From Neonectria sp. B-13 (lineage: Eukaryota; Ascomycota; Sordariomycetes; Hypocreales; Nectriaceae), in the NCBI GenBank assembly GCA_002682825.1, contig NOKP01000002.1, positions 248,001-312,000 on the forward strand: 64,000 nucleotides of DNA, in the 5' to 3' direction. This document shows, piece by piece, positions 55,087-64,000 of the stretch. The position numbers and the translations under genes were made by a program. A model generated the notes under the pieces. That model did not search any database and had not been told where the DNA came from. It saw nothing but the letters and a program-made list of their open reading frames with translations. Position 1 is the stretch's first letter, and each line of letters starts with the position of its first letter.

Positions 55087-58000
55087 GGCATGGAGATTGA
55101 TAAGAACAGAGTCCATACTTCAGTTCAATGGGGCGGGAGAGTTTCAGAGGGCTAGGCGTCCGTTAAAGCTAAAGCTTAATAGATAGTTAGAGGAATAGAA
55201 TCACCAACTTGTGTAGTTGACCCGTCATCCAGGCTGTGCTATTGATTCTATCATTGTTACAATCCAACATAGAGGGTCCCGGGAGGGTCACGTCCTAGGA
55301 CAAACTGACGCACCGTCACGAATGGTGTCCTGGGACGGTTGACCGCGCAGCCCAGTTAGACGTATATCACAAAGGTAGCACAATCCCCTACGCGAGCGAA
55401 GTCCTACCACACTATCTTGCAATCCCAAGCCGCTATAACCACCCAACACGATCTCCCCACCTCATCTAACCTTACTTCTCCTTTGGGTGGAAGGGACGCA
55501 AAGAGTCACTATCAGTTTCTACTCGACAAGCCTGCTACGATGGTGATCTGGGAGCGAGAGGGGTCCACGATTCGCGGTTGCTGGGGCAGTCGGAGCCACG
55601 CTTCGACGACAAGGTCCATATTGATCCATCGATCTACCTCGGGGGACAGCTCAAGAGTTGATGTGCACGACTCATACTCTACCACCACCTCTTCCAGACG
55701 GGCAGCCTGGAGTTGTCATGACACAGATCAAAACATGGGACTGACTGGTGAGGCCTGTGTCTTCTAGCAAGCAAAGAAATAAAGAGACAATGCAATTGAG
55801 CTATCGAGAGGCTGGCTGAGGAGGAAGCTGCTTCCTTGCCGCTGGGCAGCAATGTGAACCCCGTTTGGATAATCTAGCGAGGGAAGGGCTTGAACGATGG
55901 TTCACCTTAAAACCCTACCGCTTTGAGAGCAGAGCAAGGTAACTATTCAGTCTCCAACCGTGATAAGATCCCAACCGAACTCACCTCGCCTGAGATTCTG
56001 CTGGGCAACAAAGCCAAAAGCCCCAAAGTGCGCCTTTGCGCTTAGCAGACCAACTAGCATTCTTCTCCAGCAACGTGCCATAGGCCTGCAACTGTGGGAT
56101 TTCTCTAAAACGTGCCGACGGCAGTAATGACAGGCATAATTCATGCCGTTGTCAGCGCTGTAAGCTCAAGTTTCAATTAATGTGTACTTGATCCTGTATT
56201 GTCACTCCTTGGGCAGGTAGCTTCGGGATTCAAGAGCTGGTCTTCCGGGGTTAGATCCTTCTGCTCAAATTACTACAGTTGATCATTCGTTAAGATGTAT
56301 TGCTGCGTCATTTACGCGTTGAGGTTACTTTCATGCTCCCACAGCCTTTCTTCCGAATATGCACGTCCTCCACCAACGCAACCATGTTCCGATGACATGG
56401 CTCAAGCAATCCCCTGGCTCTCTGCCATTCTGCTGACGTCTTGGCTGTAATATAACGATGGTATCAGCTGGACTCGTCGCGTTGGGGGTGGCTTCGTATC
56501 CCGTGGCCTGCACACTACAGATCAATTTTTGCCTGAGTGATGCTGGGCCAAGAAAGTGGCTCAGTACTGAATACAAGGACAGTGGTGCCTCGGCTGATGC
56601 ATAAGCTGCGCTGATAGCAGCCGTTATTGTACATCCCCCGTATGGTACAGGCATGGGATTTCCCGCCTTCGTGGAGGTTAACCTGGACATACTCGGCTGG
56701 TTGAACTTGCTCAACTTCGATCTGCCCAGCTAGGGTGGGGGCCATCATCACGAAAGAGATGCCGTGAACACAAAGTAGGGTGATATTTGACTTAGGGCCG
56801 GACTTGAAAAGCGATGTTCTTTCAGCTTGGAAAGCGGAACCAGACGAGTTGAGGCCTGAAAACATACATACTGGGGCCTCTTAGCTTCCTCCTTCGACGT
56901 TGGCCACTCACATTAACAACTTGATCTGCCAAGCCTGCATTATCCGCGCGGGGTTGTTGCTCACTCAAGCCGAGGCATTGAAGAGCTCGACCTGTTCGGC
57001 ACGTTGAATTATTAATCAGTTGCCGAAAATAAGCCTTCGGCTCGGAAACATTAGTGATCACTCCGAATCGATCTTGGCAGATTGATGTTAGGTCGTCATG
57101 TCCCCATGTCGTAGTCCGGGTGTCATTCAGTGGTTGAAAGAGATGTATCGACTACCAAACACTGATGCTAGTCGGAAGCTATGACGTAAAATCTCCGGGC
57201 AAGGATGTGGGTAGCGCAAGCCACTTGACGGTGTTGCTTATATTATATCTTCCCAGCTCCCGTAATACAATGCTGGTTTATCATCTTCATAGTCCCGAAA
57301 AGCTTTACCTTTGGCAGCAAATTTGAGCAAATTTACACGCATATCATGGAATCGCAGCCTCGGGAAAAAGAACCGCAGAACGCGGACCTTCCAGGAGATG
57401 AGACTATCGATCCCCAACATGGGATGACCTTGAACCCAGAGACGCAGATGCTCTTGGGTCGAACTAGTCAGGGCCAGTCGAAGAGGGTGGACAAGCGCGA
57501 GAGTCGAAAGAAAGCTGGGATAATGGAGCTTTGGACGACTTGGCCGCCGCTGGCTCCCGTCTAGGTGAGGGTTCATCGAACTGTGGACGCCTGGATATGT
57601 CATATTGGTCGCATTCTAACGTTGCCAGAACGTCAAGGGCTCAAGTACAGTGTATGCGCAGGTGGTAGAACTTTCCGTGTGAATTTGGATGAGGCTTGGC
57701 CATGTATAGCCGTTCGCGAAGTAAATGGATGAGGACCTTGCAAATGGTTGCGCTACTGCTCTAAGCACGATGAAGCTTGAATTGGGGTGGGGTACCCACA
57801 TACAGATACAGTGCAGTGCATCGCGGGCTAGGGCGGAAACAGGAACCATTCTAAGGGATTCAGCTGAAGTAAACGCATCCAGATTTATTTACTACATTCA
57901 TTTACCTTATTTGTGTACCTTATACATGTGGCTTCCGTGTAGCTTCAATCTGGGGGTAAGCTGTGAGCAGGGCTACCCTAGAGCTACGCGGGGTTCATCG

Positions 58001-58766
58001 GCGTTACTCGGCAACGGCGATAACATTCAGCTCGCCCCTCTAAAGTCAACAACGTAGAAGCAACTTCACGAAGCATCATCGCCCAGGCTTGCAACCCCAA
58101 AGCTCTAGATACCCAATTGGAACTCCGTCACAATAGCATGCATAGCTGCGTAATTGAGGCCTGGGTCCAAGCGGTCGCGAACCTCCGCCTCGTAGCGGGG
58201 AGAGTATCACCCAGGACCGAAAACAAGCGCTGCGCGAATGATGAACACACCGAGCAGCCAACTTGCAAGCGAAAGCGCTTCCAAGGGGCTGAGCCACCAC
58301 GCCCCGATGCGCTCAAGGGTTACCGAAACAACTTTAATGCGAGCCCCCCGAAACCACAACGTGGCATTGGTTCGCCCACCGATCTGGATGTGACACCTCG
58401 AGCGGCTGTCCCATGGAGCAACGAGCAGCACACACAACCGTATATCATCAGCGCGATAAAACAAGTATTTGTTTAATATAGCTTAAGCAGGGTAGTTATA
58501 TAATATAAGTCACTGAAGATAGTATTAAGGGTGAAGATGTAATAGAACAGTTATAAAAGATAGAAATAAAAAGGAAAGGATAGTTAAAGTATGTACTAGT
58601 TAGTAGATTAGTACACTCACTACTATCCCTAGTTTCTGCTAGCGGATATGGACGGGAGCAGGTAATGGGGAGGAGATGGTGAAATATAAGGGAGTAAAAG
58701 CGGGAGCACTTCAACACAATCTCGTGAACTTCAGTAGCTATAACGACTAAGAGCTCAAACAACCAA
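55087..58766. other. Long gene-poor stretch, 3.7 kb
   Basis: No gene I can support. The best candidates are overlapping minus-strand frames around 56331-57061; one contains a hydrophobic run followed by Cys-containing sequence (ITLLCVHGISFVMMAPTLAG, then GMYNNGCYQRSLC), conceivably a small secreted protein, but no start or splice is convincing. A 72-codon plus-strand frame at 57346-57564 has no family. From 58470 to 58700 the DNA is A+T-rich. Confidence 0.4.
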
Positions 58767-60027
58767 CTAGTAGCCGGAAACCTCCCGCGGGAGATATGGC
58801 TCCTCTAGAAACCGAACCTCGTCGTCCGAGAGCGAGACTGACAGAGCGCTGACCGCCTGGTCAATCCTCTCCCTCGTTTCTAGGCCGCATATAGGCGACA
58901 TCTCCCCCTTGGCTAAGACCCACGCGATCGTAATTTGAGCCATGCTGAGCCCTTTCTTCATCGCGAGCTGCTCCACGCGCTGCACAATCTCCTGATCAGC
59001 AGCATTCTCCCGGCTACGGAAGAGTAGCTTAAGGAACACGTCTGACTGCTCCCGTGGGTCGGACCGGTCATTCCAGGGGTGCGTCAGCACGCCCGCGCCC
59101 AAGGGTGACCAGGGCACAAGGCCGATACCTGTGGCTTTGCAATATGGGATCATCTCGCGCTCCTCTTCGCGGTATAGAAGGTTATAGAACCCTTGCATAG
59201 AGATGAACTTATGCCAGTTATGCTTTTCAGCAATGTTCTGGAGCGACTGGAACTCCCAGGCAGCCATCTATAGTTCTAGGGTCAGCTCTAGAAGCGAAAA
59301 GTCGACTGGACCAGAAGCAATGGGAAAACCAGGATGTTGAATGGAAATAGTAAAAGAAAGGGTGTCTCACTGAACTCGCGCCAATGTATCTCACTTTGCC
59401 GCTTTCGATGACATCGTTGAGCGCCTTCATGATCTCCTCGCCCGGCGTGTCCCGATCTAGCCGATGGATTTGGAGGACGTCAATGTATGTGCCCAGCCGC
59501 TCTATACTTTTGTCGACGGCATCCATAATGTGTTTCCGCGATAGGCCCACGAGGTTAACCTGCTCGCCGTCATTAAGGTTAAACGTGCCCGGGCTGATAG
59601 GCCCGCGGGTCTCGTCGACATAGTGGAAGCACTTGGTCATGATAACCAACTTGGACCGCGGGATCTTGAGTTCCTTGATAGCATTTCCGAAGATTTCTTC
59701 TGAACGGCCGTTAGAATACGCATCCGCGGCGTCCCACGTATTAATGCCGTGGTCGAAGGCGTATTTGATGACCGGGATAGCCTCCTCCTGGTCAAGAACC
59801 CAGGGCTGCCAGTTCTTGTCGCCAAAGCTCATGCCGCCGAGAATGATTTGGGAGGTTTTGAGGCCAGAGTCTCCCAGCCTGAATACAGAATGTCAATATT
59901 GGACAAGGAACTCAAAACAACATCTGGAAGATAACTCGTGACTGGGATTGATGGTTTTCCCTCCGACGTTAGGTTTCAAGCTCAGGGGACGAACGCACTT
60001 TACATATTTCATAACAGATGACGCCAT
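58767..60027 (-). CDS. Aldo-keto reductase (aryl-alcohol dehydrogenase type)
   Basis: Three exons on the minus strand (60027-59999, 59878-59371, 59267-58767; introns 120 and 103 bp) encode 345 residues. The start MASSVMKYVKLGDSGLKTSQ and IILGGMSFGD are the canonical AKR N-terminus after splicing a 29-bp first exon. The catalytic tetrad is complete: D59 and Y64 (WDAADAYSNGRSE), K92 (IMTKC), H148 (LQIHRLD). The NADPH-binding end has VPWSPLGAGVLTHPW and the C-terminal CGLETRERIDQAVSAL. The layout matches fungal aryl-alcohol dehydrogenase/versiconal-hemiacetal-acetate-reductase-like AKRs, which reduce aldehydes or ketones with NADPH in the cytosol. Substrate unknown. The neighbours include a bZIP regulator and an S15 hydrolase. 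Confidence 0.93.
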
Positions 60028-61617
60028 CGTTTCTGTGTATGTCGATAGATCTCTGATCTGCAGCTGGGTTCTTGGTAAGGGCGACGTGCGTGGTGAGGTG
60101 GGAGTGTCTGTCGTTTGCAGTTTGGAGATTTTGAAGTCTGCCGGTCTGTTGAGCACGACTGATGAGGATTGGCAAGTCCAGAATGAAAGGGCAGCCTATG
60201 AATTTAAACTACTTCTATCTCTGATACAACCCCCCTTTTCCACTGTTTGTGCACCAGGCAGGAGTTGCATTCGGGATGGGCAAACGACTGCATGATTGCC
60301 CAGATGGAGAACAATCAGGATTCAACGTCCGGCAACGGAGCCGGGGGCCGGGGGAAGGAACAAAGTTGCGACTCAGATTTTAAGTTTAATAGAGAACACT
60401 GCATTAACCGGTAGCCCCTGGCATGTAAGCCACGTGCATACATGCACTGCAGAGATATGAAGCTGTAATGAGTAAGGCCATCGTCTAGGGTGTGACTGTA
60501 TCTCAATGTTGGATCTGCACTTCCACCTCGAGTAGATCCTAGCGCTGTTGCGAAGGAACATACGCGGGTTGCATATGAACCTGAAGGGACTTGTCTCACA
60601 TGTTTTCCCCTTGGGACTTGCCGGCGGTCAGGCGTCCTCCGTGGTTCTGGGTAGGTTGCTCTCAAGGGTCGTGGAAGCCCGCATGACTGAATGGGAGGGT
60701 CCCACAAGACACACAGGACTGGAAGTATCCCTGCCAGAAGCCGTAATGTCTATGCCGACTGCACTGCCTTTCTCCTGTGTAGCACTATCGCTATACTAAA
60801 GGAGGAGGAGGTGTGGCATAGCCCAGAAATCGGATCTTCCCGTGCTGTTGCCGATTGGCACTGGCGAGCAAGAGTGGCATTTTTCGACGCTCACTCAGGC
60901 CTGTGTGCCGAAGACCCATACAGTCCACAGGTTCAACTTGACTGGGCTAACTGACCTCCTCCTCGACTGAAAACTGTACATCCCACCCCGCCATCCCGTG
61001 CTGGGGAGGTTGGGGACGGGGCTAGGTTGTCGAAAGTAACTTGGAGCTTTCGCCTAGACTCAATGCTGCACACTAATGCAAGTGGCTGACGTGCGTACTA
61101 AGGTACGCCAGGACACAGACCAAGTTTGATGCAGAGTCCTTATTTATGCGACAGCCGTGAGTACGCGCACAACACGCGGTATACGAATGCGAATTGCCTG
61201 AATGCGAGGACTGGTCTCTAGATATGAGTGACACAGGGAGTCTGATGACGCTCGATCGGGCTCAGCTCCTAGTGAGTCTTCGGAGCTGAAGGACCAGAGG
61301 CAACCATAACCAGTAGTAGTCCGGGTCGAGTTCGAGTTCGTATTCGAGTTCGCATTGAAGGCTATTCCGCCATGGGTTACTTTGCTTCCGGACTTGAAGA
61401 ACTGCTTGCTGATCCTAGTACATCCAACATCCCAGCTCGGGGAGTTGGGAATACTGGTAAAAGCGGTGTGCCACTAAAATTAAGCTTTGGTCACCGATTG
61501 GCCCTACGATGTTAAACAGGTAAGCCAGTTGCATATAAGCCTTGAACTGAACACCAGCCCGACATTCCGGGGCATCGAATCACCGATCCAGGCAACGCAC
61601 GATTCCGTCAGATTCTT
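60028..61617. other. Divergent intergenic region, 1.6 kb
   Basis: It lies between the start of the aldo-keto reductase and the start of the bZIP gene. A short GAGTTCG repeat (four copies with spacing) lies at 61326-61353. No gene supported; two plus-strand frames at 60548-60954 lack resemblance to any family. Confidence 0.45.
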
Positions 61618-62591
61618 ATGGATGCACCGATTGAGGCAAGTCATCTCCAGACTGTGGTCCTGGATATGATGCCACAGGTGTCGGAGATACAGCGTCCAGT
61701 TGATAACTGGACCGGCGTGACAAGGACCGCGGAGAGGAAGAAAAGGCAGAATCGCCTCAACCAGAGAGCTTATCGTCAGTACCTGGGTGGATTCAATCAT
61801 TTCTATTCCCTAGAACGGACAGTGTGCTAGCTAACATACCCCCCGACCTAGGCAGGAGGATGAAGGATGCTCAGCCCAGCGCTCCGCAAATGCCAGGGCT
61901 TACTCTCCCGCTAGCTATCGAAGACCATCAGAACCAGGATGAGGCCACGCATGAATCATTCCAAGCTCCGTCTCGCGAGGGCTGCAGCCTTCCACCATGC
62001 CCACGAAAAAGGGCCGCAATATATGCCCTTATGCAACAAGCCTACCAAGACTACAGCCTTAACGCTCCGCGGCCTACGTACCTACCAGTGCTGATTCGAC
62101 TGAATGTCCTCAATGCACTCGCGCGTAATGCCATTTCCCTAGGCTTCCCAGTAGAAGGCTTGTGCCGCGATGAGTTCGTGTCGCCGTTCAACGAGCACGG
62201 CCCCCGACTCCTTAACACCCCCACACCATTACCGTCTTGCCCAGGAAACCTACATCCAACAGCTGTGCAAGTGACCGTGAAGCACCACCCCTGGATCGAC
62301 CTTTTCCCCCTCCCACGCATGCGCGATAACATCCTACGAGGGATACACACCGGTGTCGTCGATGAGGATGAACTCTGTGGCGACCTCCTTAACGTGCAAG
62401 ACCAGGGCCAAGGCGAGAAGCCTTCGCTCATCGTCTGGGGAGAACCTTGGGACGTTCAAGGTTGGGAGGCAAGCGTTGCTTTCTTACGGAAATGGAGTTG
62501 GCTGATCGGGGGATGTCCTGAGATACTCGAAGCGACTAATTACTGGCGCGAGAAGAGAGGCGAGAGGAAGCTCGTCTGTGCTATGTTGTGA
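61618..62591 (+). CDS. bZIP-type transcription factor with DUF3425
   Basis: Exons 61618-61778 and 61856-62591 (77-bp intron) give 298 residues. The basic region RTAERKKRQNRLNQRAYRQR lies at residues 36-55 and contains the NxxxQRxxRxR-type bZIP signature; the intron falls inside its last codons and the acceptor GGCAG restores QRMKDAQ in frame. A leucine zipper is not obvious, as in many fungal bZIP-DUF3425 proteins. The C-terminal DUF3425 spans about residues 160-290: HHPWIDLFPLPRMRDNILRG, LIVWGEPWDVQGWEASVAFL and WLIGGCPEILEATNYWRE. These regulators often sit beside, and control, secondary metabolism or stress genes. It is head-to-tail with the S15 hydrolase 328 bp downstream and divergent from the aldo-keto reductase. 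Confidence 0.9.
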
Positions 62592-62918
62592 TGACACAAG
62601 CGTACGGATAGCACAACCATGTATAATATAGGCTAAATGACACTATAAAGCACCCGAATCAATCCTGGAATTAATAGACCTGAAAAGCACTGGGCCGTGC
62701 TAGGTTTATGTTAGGAGAGAAAGAGAACCCGGGCGAAATGTCGAACCTGTCGGTGTTACTCAGTGGCCGATTGGCTAGCCACCCTGGCCGTAAGGCTAGT
62801 GTTCCCACGCTATTAAACACCCTAAGCAACGATAGATTTCTTTTCTGCTTGTTTTATATCTCGTGCTGAACTTCTAACCAACACACTTTTGAGCCGGACC
62901 TCGCCAATCTCACCAAGA
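62592..62918. other. Promoter region of the second S15/CocE gene
   Basis: A short spacer with no gene. The pyrimidine-rich stretch and ACCAAG context before ATG 62919 look like a 5' leader. Confidence 0.5.
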
Positions 62919-64000
62919 ATGGCCACTGCACGGGGCTTCATGGGCGCGACAATCGACCGCCTAATAATGTGGAATCTAAACCTCCCGCCAGAGACATGCA
63001 ACTACCAAAAGTCAGAGTTGACGATTCCTCTTCCTGATGAAGGCCCGACGCTCGCTGCTGATCTCTACCAACCCATCGGCCGCAAGCCATTGGGGACCGT
63101 GCTCGTTCGCGGTCCGTATGGACGTGGAATCATGATGGCCATGGGTTCTGCTCGCATCTTTGCCTCTCGGGGCTACCAGGTTCTTTTTGTCAGCAGTCGG
63201 GGCACATTCGGATCCACGGATATATTTGATGGCGGGTTCTCTGAAGCTGAGGATGGCCAAGGCGTCGTCGACTGGATGCGCCAGCAGAGTTGGTATACAG
63301 GCTCTTTCGCTACGTTGGGTATGTCGTACTCGAGCTTCACTCAATGGGCGCTTCTTCGAAATCCCCCAGATGATCTGGTTGCATCTGTGATTATTGCTGG
63401 ACCACATGACTTTGCACAACACATCTGGGGCACGGGAGCTTTCAACATGCAGCATATCTCTTGGACGCACACCATTGTCACTCAAGAGACAGCCAGTCTC
63501 GCAGAGCAGTACAAAGCACTAAATCCGGGCAAACATCTTCGCTCAGTGATTGATGCTATACCATTGGCCCAAGGCGTCGACTCTCACTTCTCTGGCGCTC
63601 GATCTGCGCCTTGGTTGACCCACGCCATTAGCCATCCTGACCGACACGACCCCAGCTGGTCTCCGTTGCAGCACGGTCAAGCTCTTGACAAAGTTGCAGT
63701 TCCTGTGTTGCTCATAAACGGATGGCAGGACATGTTTCTTGAACAAACGATGGAGCAGTATGAGAAACTTGCTGTAAGAGGATGTCCGGTGAAGCTCATT
63801 ATCGGCCCTTGGACGCATTTACAGACGCAGAATAGCACGACAACAAGACCTATGCTAGAATGGCTCGAGAAACACCTTGTCGGTCACTCAGATGTTCAAA
63901 CAGGGCCGGCCGTGCAGGTATACATCATGGGGACAAACCCGGCACAGTGGTTAGATCTGCCGAGATGGCCGCCAACTACAACTCCTTTTGAGCTTTATCT
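62919..64000 (+). CDS. S15/CocE-type alpha/beta hydrolase, 5' part
   Basis: An uninterrupted frame from ATG 62919 to the window end gives 360 residues with no stop. Landmarks: LTIPLPDEGPTLAADLYQP, GTVLVRGPYGRG, YQVLFVSSRGTFGSTD, EAEDGQGVVDWMRQQSWYTG, and the nucleophile motif GMSYSS with S136. The acid is D271 (INGWQDMF) and the histidine H300 (IGPWTH), so the whole Ser-Asp-His triad is present, unlike the paralogous family member at 41051-42922 where the Asp position differs. The jelly-roll domain should begin near the cut. No signal peptide is seen; the enzyme is likely intracellular. Family members hydrolyse acyl or ester bonds. It lies downstream of the bZIP gene, a possible regulator. 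Confidence 0.9.
   Translation, partial: MATARGFMGATIDRLIMWNLNLPPETCNYQKSELTIPLPDEGPTLAADLYQPIGRKPLGTVLVRGPYGRGIMMAMGSARIFASRGYQVLFVSSRGTFGSTDIFDGGFSEAEDGQGVVDWMRQQSWYTGSFATLGMSYSSFTQWALLRNPPDDLVASVIIAGPHDFAQHIWGTGAFNMQHISWTHTIVTQETASLAEQYKALNPGKHLRSVIDAIPLAQGVDSHFSGARSAPWLTHAISHPDRHDPSWSPLQHGQALDKVAVPVLLINGWQDMFLEQTMEQYEKLAVRGCPVKLIIGPWTHLQTQNSTTTRPMLEWLEKHLVGHSDVQTGPAVQVYIMGTNPAQWLDLPRWPPTTTPFELY

Noticed and set aside
62051..62431. 126-codon minus-strand frame opposite the bZIP/DUF3425 exon
   Set aside because: Shadow of the DUF3425 coding strand; Arg/Ser-rich without motifs.
63012..63485. 157-codon minus-strand frame within the second S15 gene
   Set aside because: It is antisense to a frame with complete catalytic motifs and has no domain of its own.
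1..64000. CRISPR arrays, bacterial-type operons or ribosome binding sites
   Set aside because: Introns, gene families and promoter context are those of a filamentous fungus; no regularly spaced repeats were seen.

Overview
The window is nuclear DNA of a filamentous ascomycete (Pezizomycotina). Coding exons are split by short GT-AG introns (mostly 42-120 bp). The gene content is typical of the group: Zn2Cys6 and bZIP-DUF3425 regulators, MFS transporters, a HET-domain protein, NACHT-type NLR remnants, and A+T-rich repeats with the C-to-T and G-to-A pattern of repeat-induced point mutation (RIP). I cannot name the species. Gene models are hand-spliced from the sequence; exon borders were chosen for frame continuity and GT-AG ends. 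Layout, 0-16 kb: end of an isoflavone-reductase-like gene, a short-chain dehydrogenase, a Zn2Cys6 regulator relic, a secreted beta-propeller-type protein, a large Zn2Cys6 regulator, a flavin monooxygenase, an NAD(P)-binding protein, a second Zn2Cys6 regulator and a glutathione S-transferase. This reads as an oxidoreductase/detoxification neighbourhood, but no scaffold synthase is present. Layout, 18-33 kb: a 1032-residue C2H2 protein, then an island bracketed by two direct copies of a decayed A+T-rich repeat (about 22.4 and 31.4 kb). Inside the island lie a gasdermin-like gene, a convergent gene for a subtilisin-type protease fused to a DUF7580-like region, and a divergent CPCCC/C2H2 zinc-finger gene. 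This resembles the gasdermin/protease pairing known from Podospora het-Q1/het-Q2 and is the most interesting feature here. The right repeat abuts a truncated GXWXG/DUF4334 gene. Layout, 34-52 kb: a DAO-type FAD oxidoreductase, a truncated sulfotransferase-like gene, an F-box/LRR-like protein, a HET-domain protein, an S15/CocE-type hydrolase divergent from a nine-exon MFS exporter, a PQ-loop membrane protein, and an NLR (NACHT) pseudogene with a stop just before the Walker A motif. Layout, 53-64 kb: an MFS sugar transporter, a 3.7-kb stretch with no supported gene, an aldo-keto reductase, a bZIP-DUF3425 regulator, and the 5' part of a second S15/CocE hydrolase that runs off the end. Overall the window mixes accessory metabolism and transport with an unusual density of self/non-self recognition and cell-death gene families (gasdermin-like, protease, HET, NLR relic), several broken by decay.
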